Below are positions 46,230-56,640 of a DNA stretch of 64,000 nt, piece after piece. A program made the position numbers and the translations under genes. Numbering within the stretch: position 1 is the first letter of the stretch; each line of letters starts with the position of its first letter. The notes beneath the pieces were generated by a model. That model had not been told where the DNA came from and ran no database searches. It saw only the letters and a list, made by a program, of their open reading frames with translations. This stretch comes from Spirometra erinaceieuropaei (lineage: Eukaryota > Platyhelminthes > Cestoda > Diphyllobothriidea > Diphyllobothriidae), in contig CACRXP010000312.1 of the NCBI GenBank assembly GCA_902702965.1, forward strand, positions 268,282-332,281, in the 5' to 3' direction.

Positions 46230-47790
46230 TATATATACAATACTCGAAATCCTGTTCAGATTACCCGCTATCATTTACAGAGACACGTAAAGAAGTTACA
46301 AGCATGAAATCGCATATTCATTTAAACGTATCGCCCAAAAATGCTGTTTATTTTGAGGGAACATTCCAAAAAAGCAATTATGAAAATAAAGGAGCCTGCG
46401 GAAACGCGCGGCCGCCTGCTAAAAATTTATTGACTTCTTCTATTTTGGACATTTGGCGGTCAGCAGTGCATGCACAACATGTAACTCGCCTTTTCGAGTT
46501 CATAAAGTCAAAAAATAAGTGCAGGAAGACGAAATTTAATAGCAGATCTTAAAGTGCCGTCCGCGTACTGCTTCAAGGACACGCGGTATATGTCTGTCAT
46601 CTGTTCGAACTGATTCATATTCTCATCCTTTTGGCCTGAAAATCCAGTCAGTTGTCGCTTGTAGAGACTGTTTTGTCCCCCAGTGCATGTGTATGCCGTT
46701 ACCTAAGACGCCTCACAATGGCTCGACTTTAGATAAGTTCAGTCAACAGCCATTCAACCTCGTCGCGGATAAAGCTCCTATCTCAAAAACCCGCTGTAGC
46801 TGCTATTTATAGTTATCAGTGGGCTGAGTGCGGATTCTGACAATGAAGTATGTCGAATTCTTGAAGCCCTTGAGTGGCTATTGATGATGCAAATTACAGC
46901 AAAAGGTGTGCATTTAATAAACGCCTGTAAAAACGAATTGCCTGAAGTTTAAATATTTATTATGAGAGTAAGTAGGCAAGAAGGATAAGGAATGTGATCG
47001 CGAGCTTTTCTCTCTGTATAATGGGTTCGCAGGCTATGGTTTTTGCGGGATTAGTGCATGGGCCAGGTACGACTGAACTACCAACTTCTAAGTTAGTTTC
47101 CTTCTTCCTCCAGCCGCACTCTAATCGTAGACAATACAAACCCGTTAGGGGACAATAGGTAGATTTGCAACCATTGCTCAGTGTCCACCAAACCGATACA
47201 CAGACCCACGCCATGTCGGTTTTAATCCTAGATATGCGAACTCGATGGATGGGATAATTTAATAAGCAAATTGACGTCCTTCTCATTCGTTTTTTCTGCA
47301 AGTTTTTAGAAGCAGAATTCTACAGGCAGTCAAATACTGACGGAGCAATACCGGTTGTCAAAATGGACACTGAAATGATATTAGCAGACTCATTTGCCAT
47401 CATCAGTCAAGGATGCCTCAGTAGCGGTCAGGAGAAAACATTAATCCATCCCAAAGAGCACGAAAATCCCATGAAGTATCTTCAACACAGCCGCATTTTA
47501 AAGTCTTGTAGGCCGACAGAGCATTTGTGCGTAACATAGCTGATGAAGCACATTAGCATATACCAAAGGACTGACTGATGGTCGATTTCATGCTTATCGC
47601 TGACCAAGATCAACTTACTGTACGACCTAGGGCGGCAATGGACTACGCAACTTCACTTATTCGTCTCAGTTTATCGTCTAAATGTGCTGCGTCCAACCGT
47701 CCGCAAAATCTCCTAATCAGTATGGCTGAGCATCGATTTTTGCAGTAGGACAGACATGAAGGGACTTTGCATTCATTCAGAAGAAAATGC
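46230..47790. other. No recognisable gene; one cysteine-rich frame on the minus strand
   Basis: A 113-codon minus-strand frame (46960-47301) has several cysteines and a C-terminal hydrophobic run, but I know no family for it and see no splice or promoter evidence. The rest holds nothing I can assign. Confidence 0.3.
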
Positions 47791-47814
47791 GATCACTGAA
47801 ACAAGAGGTTTGTT

Positions 47815-47856
47815 GGCCTGACGCTTCGGATTCTCACCCGAACCAATCATTAGAGA
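47815..47856 (-). ncRNA. PLE terminal hammerhead-like motif (degenerate)
   Basis: The minus strand reads CTAATGATTGGTTCGGGTGA then GAATCCGAAGCGTCAGG. G5 of CUGANGA is A and GAAA is GAAG, so it is probably inactive. Stem II is still mostly paired (GGTTC with GAATC via a G-U). Confidence 0.45.
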
Positions 47857-48189
47857 CGGTTGCAGATAAAGGTAGTGGAGACTGCAGTATTTATAGTATG
47901 CAGCCGCCGTTGAGCCATGTGCATACTATAATTAACAGTTCTCGTGATCACGCCGGCGTGTCAGTCCGCCTTCCAATCGTTAATTGTCGCAGTTTTATCC
48001 GTCGTGTTGACTGTTGACGTAATCATTACTCGGCCATTTGGCCTGCCGTCACCAGGATAGTTAATCGTCCGCACACTGCCCACGTGACTGAGTCCCCTGT
48101 TTAGGAAATGTCTCAGCACTATATATGGTGACGTAAAGTCATTGCGCTTGTTGATGGATTGTGGGCCTGAAAACCATAGTTCAAACACT

Positions 48190-49499
48190 TCGCGGCTCGC
48201 GCAATGTTCAGCGCTTGCGAGAATTTCGGTCTAGTAAAACTCGAAAGTATGAACGCCGTCCGTGGAATGAGCTAATACCTGAGAGTTGGCGTCTTTCCTC
48301 ATTACCGCTGCTGCCTCGTCAGCTATGCGCGTTCGGAGTAATCTGCCAGTTCCTCCGAGGTAGTTGCTCTCTCCGCAACTGCACCAGATCCGGCAAACTA
48401 TTCCAGAGGCTTCCTGCCGTGGCAGAGGAAATTTCGACCTCATGACTTGGCACCTAGAGGTTGCTTCCGGCCTGTGAGCCACCCCAACTCTAACTGGGCT
48501 AAGAAGACTACTCACGGCTTCCGAGACGTTCCTCGGGTACATAAGCACTCGCAAAATTTGGGGTCGGATGAATTTCGCCTCTCATTTCGTTTGCGCAGGC
48601 ACTGGCTGACGAAGTTGAGCGGGTGGCCATTGGGTCTCAGTAATTCAGCAACCTCGTCTTCCATTTCACTGAAGTGCTTCTGAACGCGCCGGTATAGCGC
48701 CTCTACACAACTGCATTTATGACCGATCAGGAGGTTACTGTTGAAATTCAGAACTTGCGTTGTGTTTGTCATTTTTCGGAACACTTTGGTTTCTAGGCCA
48801 CCACTATCTTTTAGGCAAACGAGGACATCGAAAAGACCAGCTGGTTGTTCTCGTTCTCCTCCATCGTAACTAAATGTCGGAGAAGACGGTGTTGAGACGT
48901 TCTTTGAATGTCGACACCTGTTACCGTTCGATGACGACGGTGTCATCCACATACCGAGCCCAGGATTTTGCGGCTGTGACGTCGGAAAGCCAGCGACTGC
49001 AACAGTTGTAGGACCGCTTCCGCTATGAGTCTTGAAATCTGCGAACTTAATGGTGTGCCTTCACCGGTTCGTAGATTGTTCCGTCAAAAGTAAAGTACGT
49101 CTTGAGACAGAACTTCAGAAGGTGGATGATTTGGGCGTGACCGTGGCGATTTTCCATTTTATCGTATTGGTCTCGTAGGAGCAGCTCGATACTCTCGACT
49201 CCAAGGTCCGGCGGAATAGATTTAAAAAGGGACGTGTCATCAAGGAATACCATGACATCGCGTGGCAGGAGGCCTACCAACTTAATTTTATCAAAGAATT
49301 ATGTTGAGGAGTTGACTGTGTTGTTTAAATCGGAGTTTGGGCACTTGAGAGGCCAAAAGAGCCCCTTTGTCAGGACATAGGTTAGAGTGCCTTTTAGCGA
49401 CACGATTGGCCGGAGAGGAGCGTCCACTTTATGTACTTTTGGGGGACTGTAGAAGCGAGCCGCGTCGGTTTCTTGCGTTCCCGTCACGCATTGTTCCAT
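48190..49499 (-). pseudogene. PLE RT, linker and GIY-YIG of the 48-kb copy
   Basis: RT fingers (49299-49499): RFYSPPKVHKVDAPLRPIVS. Palm (49047-49280): FLDDTSLFKSIPPDLGVESI and LLKFCLKTYFTFDGTIYE, then a frameshift in GTPMGSP. The catalytic block SWARYVDDTVVIER is intact as YVDD at 48942-48953. Thumb and linker (48512-48900): VLVCLKDSGGLETKVFRK, NFNSNLLIGHKCSCVEALYR, GHPLNFVSQCLRKRNERR. Nuclease (48231-48554): VGVAHRPEATSRCQVMRSK, IVCRIWCSCGESNYLGGTGR, EAAAVMRKDANSQV. The core is YLGGTGR. Several frameshifts and the start region are lost. This is the only lineage-A copy here that includes RT. Confidence 0.85.
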
Positions 49500-49604
49500 C
49501 AGTAATACTTCACAAGTGCTGCTTTGCGTGTTGCTCTCTAGCCACGGGTTAGTTCGACCACCTTCTGATGAAGCAGTTTTGTACTGTTGTCTGCGGCCAT
49601 CGAT

Positions 49605-50340
49605 TACATAACCCTACTTTAATATTTTTTGCGATGAAATAGCGTATTAGCGTGATTAATAGAAGTTATGAGTTGAGTGCACCTTTTCCAAAAAGCCGAC
49701 CTCTAATAAGAACAAAGCCGCTGCAGGATAGTCATGACCCTAGCGCTATATAATCAGTTTAATTTTTTTCACTAAATATATTTTTAAGAATGGTTTATGC
49801 GAACGTCTTCAGAGGTCTGGCAGTGCCTTAAGCGATAGACAAACAAATGCAAAACTGGTGGAGTGTTCGCAAAGTCGAAAATGGGTCGATAAACTTTCAA
49901 CCTGGTTTTATAAACTGGGCACTACTTTTTGAATAGTGATCAATCCATAGGGCACATCTGCCTGTATGAAGCGGTTGACTCAAATATTCAAATGACAGAA
50001 GGAGAAAGGGAACGCCAAAAACTAACTGATGAGTCGAATCACCTATCGAACGAAAGATCAATAGAATAATGCTAGAGGTGTGAGAGCTGATGAGGTGACT
50101 TTTTGGGAGGACGCTTGGAGGCACTGCCTTGTCAAACGACTGCGAAATAACAGGCAGTTCAAGAAGACAGCACTTGATTTGGTAGTAAGTCAACCGTAGG
50201 GGAGTTGGAAGCCAGGCGTGATTATCAAGCCTCACCTGAGGTAAACAAACCCCAGACGCCCGTAATACGGAACTGGTGATAATAGGGGTTTTACAGGTAG
50301 ACCCGGAGAACGCACAGGCGACGAGGTCAAATATCTGTAT
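49605..50340. other. No recognisable gene
   Basis: The minus-strand frame 49897-50235 (112 codons) has no recognised motif. Confidence 0.4.
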
Positions 50341-50387
50341 GTAAAGGAAAGGCTATCGGTTGTACTTTGAATGGTTGAGGGGTAGTT

Positions 50388-50492
50388 GCGCTAACCCCTA
50401 GCCATAAACCCTAAACCTAACTTTTTACCTTAACTCCCAACTCTGACCCGTAACCATAACCCCTTACCCTAACCCTTAACCCCATCGCCAGC
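50388..50492. repeat. Degenerate CCCTAA-like tract
   Basis: Imperfect units such as CTAACCCCTAGCC, AAACCCTAAACC and TTACCCTAACCC run in the C-rich orientation. It is preceded by TTGAATGGTTGAGG (50369-50382), which also, in reverse complement, lies next to the G-rich tract at 52262-52512. Confidence 0.65.
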
Positions 50493-50887
50493 AGTGTTGT
50501 GTCCATCAGGTGGGGCTACCAAACCAGATCCTACCGTTTTTGGTTTTAGTCAAAATGCATGCTGCGGGTATAATAAATCAGTTAGTCTTTAGACGCTGTT
50601 ATCTACCACTTAACACACTATGATGCAATCTAGCCACTACGTTAAAACAGACGGTTTTCAGCGCAAATTTTCGCATTTGGGCCGAAAAAACCTCATCCTG
50701 AAAATTTCAATAAAAACACGCGTGTCACTTTCTGAGGAGAGAAAGAAGCCCAACAGTGTCACAGTTTAATACGCAAGTCTGAGCTAAGCCCACGGTTGCT
50801 CATTTGTGAAACTCCTTATGCTTGCCTAAAGATGGACAATTCTTAAGTGAAGAAGAAGAGTCGAGCACCGGAACACTTAGTTTATTA

Positions 50888-50930
50888 TCCTGAGCTTTCA
50901 GACTCGTACAGGAGTCCATCGTCAGAGGTA
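50888..50930 (-). ncRNA. PLE terminal hammerhead-type ribozyme (lineage C)
   Basis: On the minus strand: ACCT, CTGACGA (50919-50925), extra U, stem II GGACTC/GAGTCT (50912-50917 with 50900-50905, one G-U), GAAA (50896-50899), AGCTC with cleavage expected after the complement of 50892, then AGG. Stem I pairs CCT with AGG, and an outer CACT with AGTG. All invariant core bases are present. Stem III would be A-G/C-U with no loop (a palindrome), as expected of a dimeric form. Confidence 0.6.
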
Positions 50931-50976
50931 GTGGCAGAAACAGGACAAGCGGCAGTTATAAGGCACGTAGACCCAA

Positions 50977-51372
50977 TCATCGACAAACGTCACACGACTG
51001 GAGGTGACTACGAAGGGCTCTGTACGCCGGCGCCAGATCGATAAATTGATTGACCGAGTTCTCATCCGAGGCCCAGGCTTCAATCAATTCTCGGCATGTT
51101 CTGTTTCCGGCGTGGGCAACTATTTTGGTGGCTGCGAAGTCAAACTCGTGACTCATTTCGTAGGTGTGGGCGGCCACTTGTGATAATGCGTCGTCTCGCC
51201 GCACAGCCAGCCTCTGTTCGTGTATGCGCGATCCGAGCATGCGTCCAGGCTGTCCTGTGTAGTTACAAGGACAATTTTGGCACGGAATGCGATATACTAC
51301 TCCAGATTGCTCTTCAGATTTTAACAGGTCTTTGATTTCCATGACCCTGTTGCGCATGGTGGCTTTGGGGCG
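50977..51372 (-). pseudogene. GIY-YIG of the 51-kb PLE (open frame, 5' truncated)
   Basis: A 126-codon open frame reads MEIKDLLKSEEQSGVVYRIP, CQNCPCNYTGQPGR, RIHEQRLAVRRDDALSQVAA, HEFDFAATKIVAHAGNRTCR, ELIEAWASDENSVNQFIDL and AYRALRSHL. It is the least damaged nuclease frame of this lineage, although the core reads YTGQPGR instead of YVGETGR. Linker homology ends at the inverted terminus (51371), so only the nuclease part was ever inserted. Confidence 0.75.
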
Positions 51373-51429
51373 AGTCTGAAAGCTCAGGATAATAAACTAA
51401 ATGTTCCGGTGCTCGACTCTTCTTCTTTA

Positions 51430-52260
51430 CGTATGCATACACTTGGAACTCGAAATTTCGCCTTCATTCATGCAAAATTCTTGCTTTGGTTCGGACAAAT
51501 ATTTGCTTTAAATACCCCTGAGGCAGATTTTCATGTGTTCTGGTTGTAAATTTATCTTTCGTTCGACTACTATTTACTCCGCCAGCACACGCGCATTCCA
51601 AGTATCGATTTTTGTGGTTTACACGGAATTAACCGTATTGGCTGTCATTGAGGGGATAATTTTCCGTACAATTTCACTGTCCAGGCTCATTCTCCGTCGA
51701 AATTGTGACGATCTTTATTGAGAACGACGATTAAGGTAAATATGTACCGGGGAGGATTTTTAGCATTTTACGCTCCTCGTTTAAGCCGATCGTACTGGCA
51801 AGGCTATGGGAATTTCCAATCCTAACGTACTGTCCTCTGCAAGTTTTACTGAGGCAGATAACTGTTTTATGTTTAATTAACCTCAAAACGACGCGTTTAT
51901 ATTCCATGCATATTTCCTTTAAACTTTCGTTGCTTGAAGTGAGTTATTTATTCTTGAGGGAAAATGGTTAAGCCTAGTTTTACTCCGTAAATGACGTTAG
52001 AAACATACAGTGTATAATTACTGATATAGAGAGTAAGGTGTGGTTTTATAGTCTCATCTGATGAGCACAATACCGTTGACCTAATTAATTATTTCGATAT
52101 GGTGTGATTACGTTAGCGCGGTGTTGCTGTGCGTTGCAGTGTGTGTTCTGTTGACGGCCTTTTTTCTTTGTTGCTTTGCCTACCTTTTTTCGTCTAATGC
52201 AGGTGGTTTTTATTGACATTTGGCCAAACATCACATTCTAACATTACCGTTGGGTATTTC
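51430..52260. other. No recognisable gene
   Basis: Nothing I can assign; 51533-51721 is a short unassigned frame. Confidence 0.4.
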
Positions 52261-52261
52261 T

Positions 52262-52512
52262 TGGCTAGGATTTGGGGCTGCGGTTAAGTGGTTGGGTAGG
52301 AATTAAGGGGTTTTGGTTAGGGTTGGGGTTGGGATTAGGGTAAGGGCTGAGGGTTCAGGAATAGGGACTACGGTTAGGGGCTAGAGCTCGGTACTGAGGA
52401 ATAGGTTTGGGGCTAGGAATAGGGTTTGGAGTTCAAGTCATGTGTTTCGGTTGGGAAGAGTTAAGGGGTCAGAGTTATGGTTAGCGTTGGTGGCTAGGGC
52501 TTATGGTTGGGG
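52262..52512. repeat. Degenerate TTAGGG-like tract
   Basis: About 250 bases of imperfect G-rich units (GGTTAGGGTTGGGGTTGGGA, TTAGGGTAAGGGC, GGTTAGGGGCTAG). It is in inverted orientation to the C-rich tract at 50388-50492 and directly abuts the PLE terminus that begins at 52512. Flatworm telomeres are (TTAGGG)n; the decay and mid-scaffold position argue for an interstitial remnant or a minisatellite. Confidence 0.65.
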
Positions 52513-53352
52513 GTGAAGGCAACCATTTCTCAACCACTCAAAATGCATTCGTTAAAAAAAAGCAATTTGGAGAGCATACGTCTGTGTTCGATAAACTCTC
52601 TTCAGGCCTGTACATCCATATGGTTATTGAAGTGTTGGATTAAAAAATAGGACAAGTAGGTAATTAAGCTGTAGCTCGGGATTGGGGAGGGGATGGGAGG
52701 AGGAGGGTGAAACACCGCAATTCCAGTCAGCGCCAGGGAGAGGGTGGGTCTCCGCGAAGGTAATTAAATGCGGGTGGCTGGCTTGTGGCTTTGAACCACG
52801 GCAACTGTGGGACCTGTATGAAGTTATTGTGTGCGCATAGGACCGCTCCGCGTAGCCTGATTGCAGTCGCCTCTGCCGTAGCCAACAAGTGCTGACCAAG
52901 TAGTTATGGAAAGCTTGATGGGACGCTGCAAATCAATTTGAAGGCCTCTCTGGCGTCTAAACTGTGGTCTGTGTCCACCATGTGCGCGAGGGTCGAGCTG
53001 TTGATGTTCTTTATTTGACTCTTTTCTAACCATGCTGGAAGATTTTATTTTATTTTTGGGTAAACGCCGGTTTGTGTGACCAATATATTCTGCCCTACAG
53101 GAACAGGTGAAGGCGTAAATACACGAAGAGGTGGCCTGAGGTTGTAGTTTGTCCTTGCCCTCTCAGTATAGGATGGGACTGGTGGAGAACAATACACGGG
53201 TGTCAGCTGCTGGAAAGGTCTGTGATACAGCTTGCATTCATTACTTCAATAGCCATATAAATGTACCGGCCTGAAGAGAGTTTATCGAAAGCAAACGTAT
53301 GCTCGCCACATTGGCTCTTGAATGCGTGTTTATATAGTTGCCTTCACTTGAT
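52512..53352 (-). mobile_element. PLE (lineage B) with inverted 3' termini at both ends
   Basis: The left terminus (52512-52640) and right terminus (53246-53352) are inverted copies: GTGAAGGCAAC, GCATTC, GAGCATACG, GATAAACTCTCTTCAGGCC and ATTGAAGT occur in both in the same order. Between them on the minus strand lies nuclease coding: CIYAFTCSCRAEYIGHTNRR (about 53040-53130), then in other frames AHMVDTDHSLDARE-like and ATAIRL/LCAHNNF-like sequence. The right terminus carries an intact hammerhead (53262-53313). Confidence 0.75.
53262..53313 (+). ncRNA. Hammerhead ribozyme, lineage-B PLE terminus (complete core)
   Basis: Stem I GGC (53268-53270) with GCC (53305-53307); CTGAAGA 53271-53277; stem II GA/TC around a 5-nt loop (53278-53286); GAAA 53287-53290; stem III AGCA (53290-53293) with TGCT (53300-53303), loop AACGTA; cleavage expected after C53304. 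Every invariant hammerhead residue is present. The stems are short, and stem I could extend only with mismatches. The inverted partner at the left end (about 52580-52605) has GAAC instead of GAAA. Confidence 0.65.
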
Positions 53353-53584
53353 ATTTATGTATTATAGATCGCAATTTTCATTTTTAGAGATAATGTCTTC
53401 GATATTTTTTGTTTATCTATAACGCAACGCGTGCAAATAAGAGATTTTTAACACACGGTACTTAGGAAATAAAGTTGATATCTAAAAATATCCTATTTTG
53501 CCCAGTCTTCTCCTGTTTCCTTCCAGTAAAACAGACGTAAAATGAATCAGGCCTTAAAATATCACTGGGGTCACAATGATTCTG

Positions 53585-53925
53585 AAAACTGGTGGACAAA
53601 ATTACACGGGTGTCAGCTCCTGCAAAGTTCTGTGATACAGCTTGATATAGGTGTCCTCTTAAGAGTTCACTCGGTGCATCCCCTTGAAATGGGACCCTAA
53701 TAAAAAGCCTTTTGTTTCCAGCCGTCAGTTTTAAGGGCTTTTGGGGTCTTTCGGCCATGTTCTTGACAATGAACCGATCAGGATATCCGTTCAAGCAAAA
53801 TGGCTTTCGATGATCTTGAGCTCTCTCACGACGCTGTCAGCTGAGAAAATCCTTCTCACTCTTTCTGTCAAACCGCAGGTTAATTTACGTTTACCTTTTT
53901 GTGGTACGAAACTTTACAAATTAAT
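53585..53925 (-). pseudogene. PLE (lineage B) remnant: end of RT and linker
   Basis: From 53925 leftwards: FVPQKGKRKLTCGLTERVRR, VVRELKIIESHFA, then (frame 53462-53794) MNGYPDRFIVKNMAERPQ, LFIRVPFQGDAPSEL and AVSQNFAGADTRVILSTSF. This is the part that should precede the 52.5-53.2 kb nuclease region. A 58-base stretch at its left edge (53583-53640) repeats 53184-53241 with about seven differences. Confidence 0.75.
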
Positions 53926-54104
53926 GTATTGATTGAAACACGTTCACTTATGGTAGACGCTACATCCTTGGTGGTCAGCTCCTTTCAAATGTTGTGGGAC
54001 AGAAAGACCCAGGCGTCCTAATGACCTCCTCGCTGGAACCATTATCACTGTGACAAAGGGCAGCCAAAAGTGCGATAAGGATGTTGTTTTTCGCCGAGGC
54101 GAGA

Positions 54105-54775
54105 ATTTGTGCAGATCGATAAAGAGCTGTTCGGGAAAACCTATGGGGCATACGTCCGGTCTCACTTAGGGTATGCAGTCCAGGACTGGCGGCCAGGGTT
54201 GAAGAAAGATTATCAACGACCGGAAAGCGTACAGGCGGTAGCTATGCAGATGGTCAAGAATCTTCATCATCTGTCTTACGAAACCAGGCTGATCGAACTA
54301 AATCTGTTTCCTCTAAATTACAAGCAACTGCGCGGCGATCTCATTCAAACCCACTGTCAGGGGCCGTGAGTGTGTCCTAGACTTTGATAAATTCGTTGAA
54401 TAGGTCGGACTGACCGTCTGCGGGGTCATCCCTTCAAACTGCAGAGGAAGCTGGCTCATTCGGACGTCCGACGGAACGCCTTCTCTCACAGGGTCATTGG
54501 GGCATGGAACGGACTCCCTGATGCGGTGGTTCTTTCCGAAAGTGTCGAGTCCTTTAACTGTAGACTAGGTGCTCATTTGTTGAGAAACTACTGTACATAT
54601 AATCGCGATTGTTTTAGCGGCAGCAGTTTGCGCCTGGCTCACACTTACCGCTAATTTTTGAACTTTCCGCATTTACTGATGTAACTGATGGCTTTATTTC
54701 TTTTATCGATATGAATAGGGAGCTCAAGGGTGAAAGCCTCATTCCCTCAATAAACTGACTTAAACTGACTGAGAT
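54105..54775 (+). mobile_element. CR1-like LINE, 3' end of the RT ORF and 3' tail
   Basis: The ORF 54109-54369 reads KTYGAYVRSHLGYAVQDWRP, LKKDYQRPESVQAVAMQMVK, NLHHLSYETRLIELNLFPL and KQLRGDLIQTHC. After stops and a shift it continues RTDRLRGHPFKLQRKLAHSD, VRRNAFSHRVIGAWNGLPDA, VVLSESVESFNCRLGAHLL to about 54580. This is the conserved C-terminal region of CR1/Rex-type LINE reverse transcriptases. The 3' end carries short repeats (AAACTGACTTAAACTGACTG, about 54752-54771), as in CR1-like elements. It is 5' truncated and inactive. Confidence 0.85.
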
Positions 54776-54784
54776 ATGCACGAA

Positions 54785-55385
54785 AAATATAAACTTCTTG
54801 TTTAGCGTACATCTCCATCGACAGATTGACGGCGTAGCTATGGGCAGACGATTTGCGGCCAGTCCTGACAAACATTTTCACGTCAAACTTCGTGCGAAAA
54901 CTAGTTCAGAACTTACAACGAGCCAAACTATGCATGTGGTACGTGGATGACATTTTCGCCGTAGTCAAAAACCCAGGCAACGGAGAACTACTATTTTGGC
55001 TGTCAACAAAGGACATGCAAAAATTAAATTTGCGATCGAGCATGAGAAGAACAACTCACACTGTCTTCGCTGGATATTCTTGCAAGTAGGCGGGCATGTA
55101 GCTCCATTGACAGATCCATCTATGGAAAACCCCTCCGGAAAGGACAATACATGCACTCCCTCAGTTTCGTTCCAATTCAAAGAAAAGGGAATTAAGTTTT
55201 TTTTTCAAATTCAACAGAGCCACCGGAATCTATTCCTCAGAGAAGATTGATGACGAACGCACTTTCCTAAGAACGGGGAAATTCATCGACAAATACTGGC
55301 ATCTCAGACAAGAAATTCCTAAAAAAAACTATACCAAAAAAGCCAGTGACCATCTGCCCACTATGTTTCTGATCTATGTAGCATC
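54785..55385 (+). pseudogene. PLE-type RT fragment with intact YVDD
   Basis: The sequence reads NFLFSVHLHRQIDGVAMG, then (ORF 54853-55089) LTNIFTSNFVRKLVQNLQRA and LCMWYVDDIFAVVKNPGN, with YVDD at 54940-54951. After a frameshift: VNKGHAKIKFAIEHEKNNS, LDILASRRACSSIDRSIYGK, LSFVPIQRKGN, and FLRTGKFIDKYWH near 55300. The GVAMG/YVDD spacing and the following SxxFLDxL region match lineage-B RT at 22.7-23.0 kb. No nuclease follows. It begins immediately after the LINE tail. Confidence 0.75.
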
Positions 55386-56518
55386 TCTATTTTGCATTGC
55401 AATCTTTCACTAGAAAACCAACGCTCAACTAGAAATGCGTTTACTTAGCGATAATCTGTTCGTAGATCGACGATGAATTTTGTGAAAGTTTCCTGAAAAA
55501 ATGTGAATGACAAACAGTGTTTCAATACTCGTAACAACCTGGGGTCTTCTATATTTATTTCATACATATCGAGCGACGCCTTCTCATCCACATTGCCAAC
55601 AGCATCTGAAAATATCGCCCAACACTTTTGAGAAAGACGTTTTTTTTACAGAACGCCTCAAACGTTATAAAAACAATTGGTTTGGAAGTCGAGTTGAAGT
55701 AGAAAGTGTTTGAGTTTTACGAACTGTAACAAAATTATTTTCTTTAAGCATCTTTTTCTTAAAAAAACGCATTATTTATTCCACGAAAGCTGAGTGATTC
55801 TGGTTTGTACGCCTGCAGTAGGCATTGTTACTATTTTAACTTCTAAAATCGGATGCGTATTGTGAGTTTTATTACATGGGAAATTGTGGTTGTAACAATA
55901 TGGGTGTTCTCGAGCATGCTAGAAAAACACTTCATTATTACGTCATTAGTATCCCTGTATCCAAGTATGGGAGGCTATTTTAAGTTCTTCACTTTCAGAC
56001 AACACTTTGTCAACTAAGAACTACAGCTGATTGCATGGCCGGTGGACCAGGACGTTTATAAAACTAACTGCGATCGTAAGTGTTCGACATATCTTGATAA
56101 TGAGACGCAGCAGCAGGTTTTTATTTTCCCACATAGCTACTGTTAACAGCCAAATCAATCAGACCCGCTAGGAACAACAGCTTTTAGACATGGAGGTTCT
56201 TGTTAAAATTATGCTTGTTACCTGCAAGACCGCTTTTATGAAAACTTTAAAGGTGTCATATGTGTTAGCACTAGTATTCCAACTTTCAAAAAGCATGTCA
56301 AAACCGTAACTCATCTTCGTGTGAATATTTATTCCGTTCGTGTGTCCAGCGTATTCATTTATAACTTTAATCATTTTTCTAGGCTAGAAACACCTCGATT
56401 CTTTAAAGCACATATCGCTGCTTCTGACCACTTGTTAAATGCTGGATAAGCTGTCCATTCCTGAGTATTTTCTCTTCTTAATCCTTTGAAAAAATTTGTC
56501 TTAATTGTTAGTCTCTCT

Positions 56519-56640
56519 TTGTCTTTGTCGGTACCGTAGTTCTGCTGCCGCTGTGCGGCTGCAGGCGGGACTTAAGAGAGAGAGCCTCAGGACTCGTGAG
56601 TCCTGTAACGCAATAGGTGACCACCCCTCTACTACGGTAG
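56519..56640. repeat. SINE tail module, solo
   Basis: GTCTTTGTCGGTACCGTAG, GCCGCTGTGCGGCTGCAGGC and GAGAGAGAGCCTCAG-type sequence match the tail at 25313-25400 and 61640-61730. Confidence 0.45.

Larger units (their letters stand above)
47795..49600 (-). mobile_element. PLE (lineage A), long 5'-truncated copy
   Basis: From about 49500 leftwards the minus strand carries RT, linker, GIY-YIG, a 3' untranslated region homologous to the 23.6- and 28.2-kb copies (for example GTCAGTCCGCC/TCACCAGGATAGTTAATCG on the plus strand), and a terminal hammerhead-like motif at 47815-47856. There is no sign of an inverted second terminus at the 5' side. Target duplications were not identified. Confidence 0.75.
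50849..51428 (-). mobile_element. Short PLE insertion with inverted 3' termini (lineage C)
   Basis: The left end (50849-50908, GAAGAAGAAGAGTCGAGCACC) and right end (51371-51428) are inverted copies of the same terminus for about 56 bases. GIY-YIG coding lies between them on the minus strand. The right arm starts exactly at CGAGTCTGAAAGCTCAGG, inside the ribozyme motif. Target duplications are not convincing. Confidence 0.75.

Noticed and set aside
46960..47301. A cysteine-rich 113-codon minus-strand frame as a secreted or membrane protein
   Set aside because: No recognised family, no splice or start context, and the hydrophobic stretch is C-terminal. It could be an exon, but I cannot support it.
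50849..51428. A target duplication TTAAGT/TTTACG flanking the 51-kb PLE
   Set aside because: Only a few bases agree and the alignment is ambiguous.
52262..52512. G-rich tract as a real chromosome end
   Set aside because: Units are imperfect and unique sequence continues for more than 11 kb beyond it.
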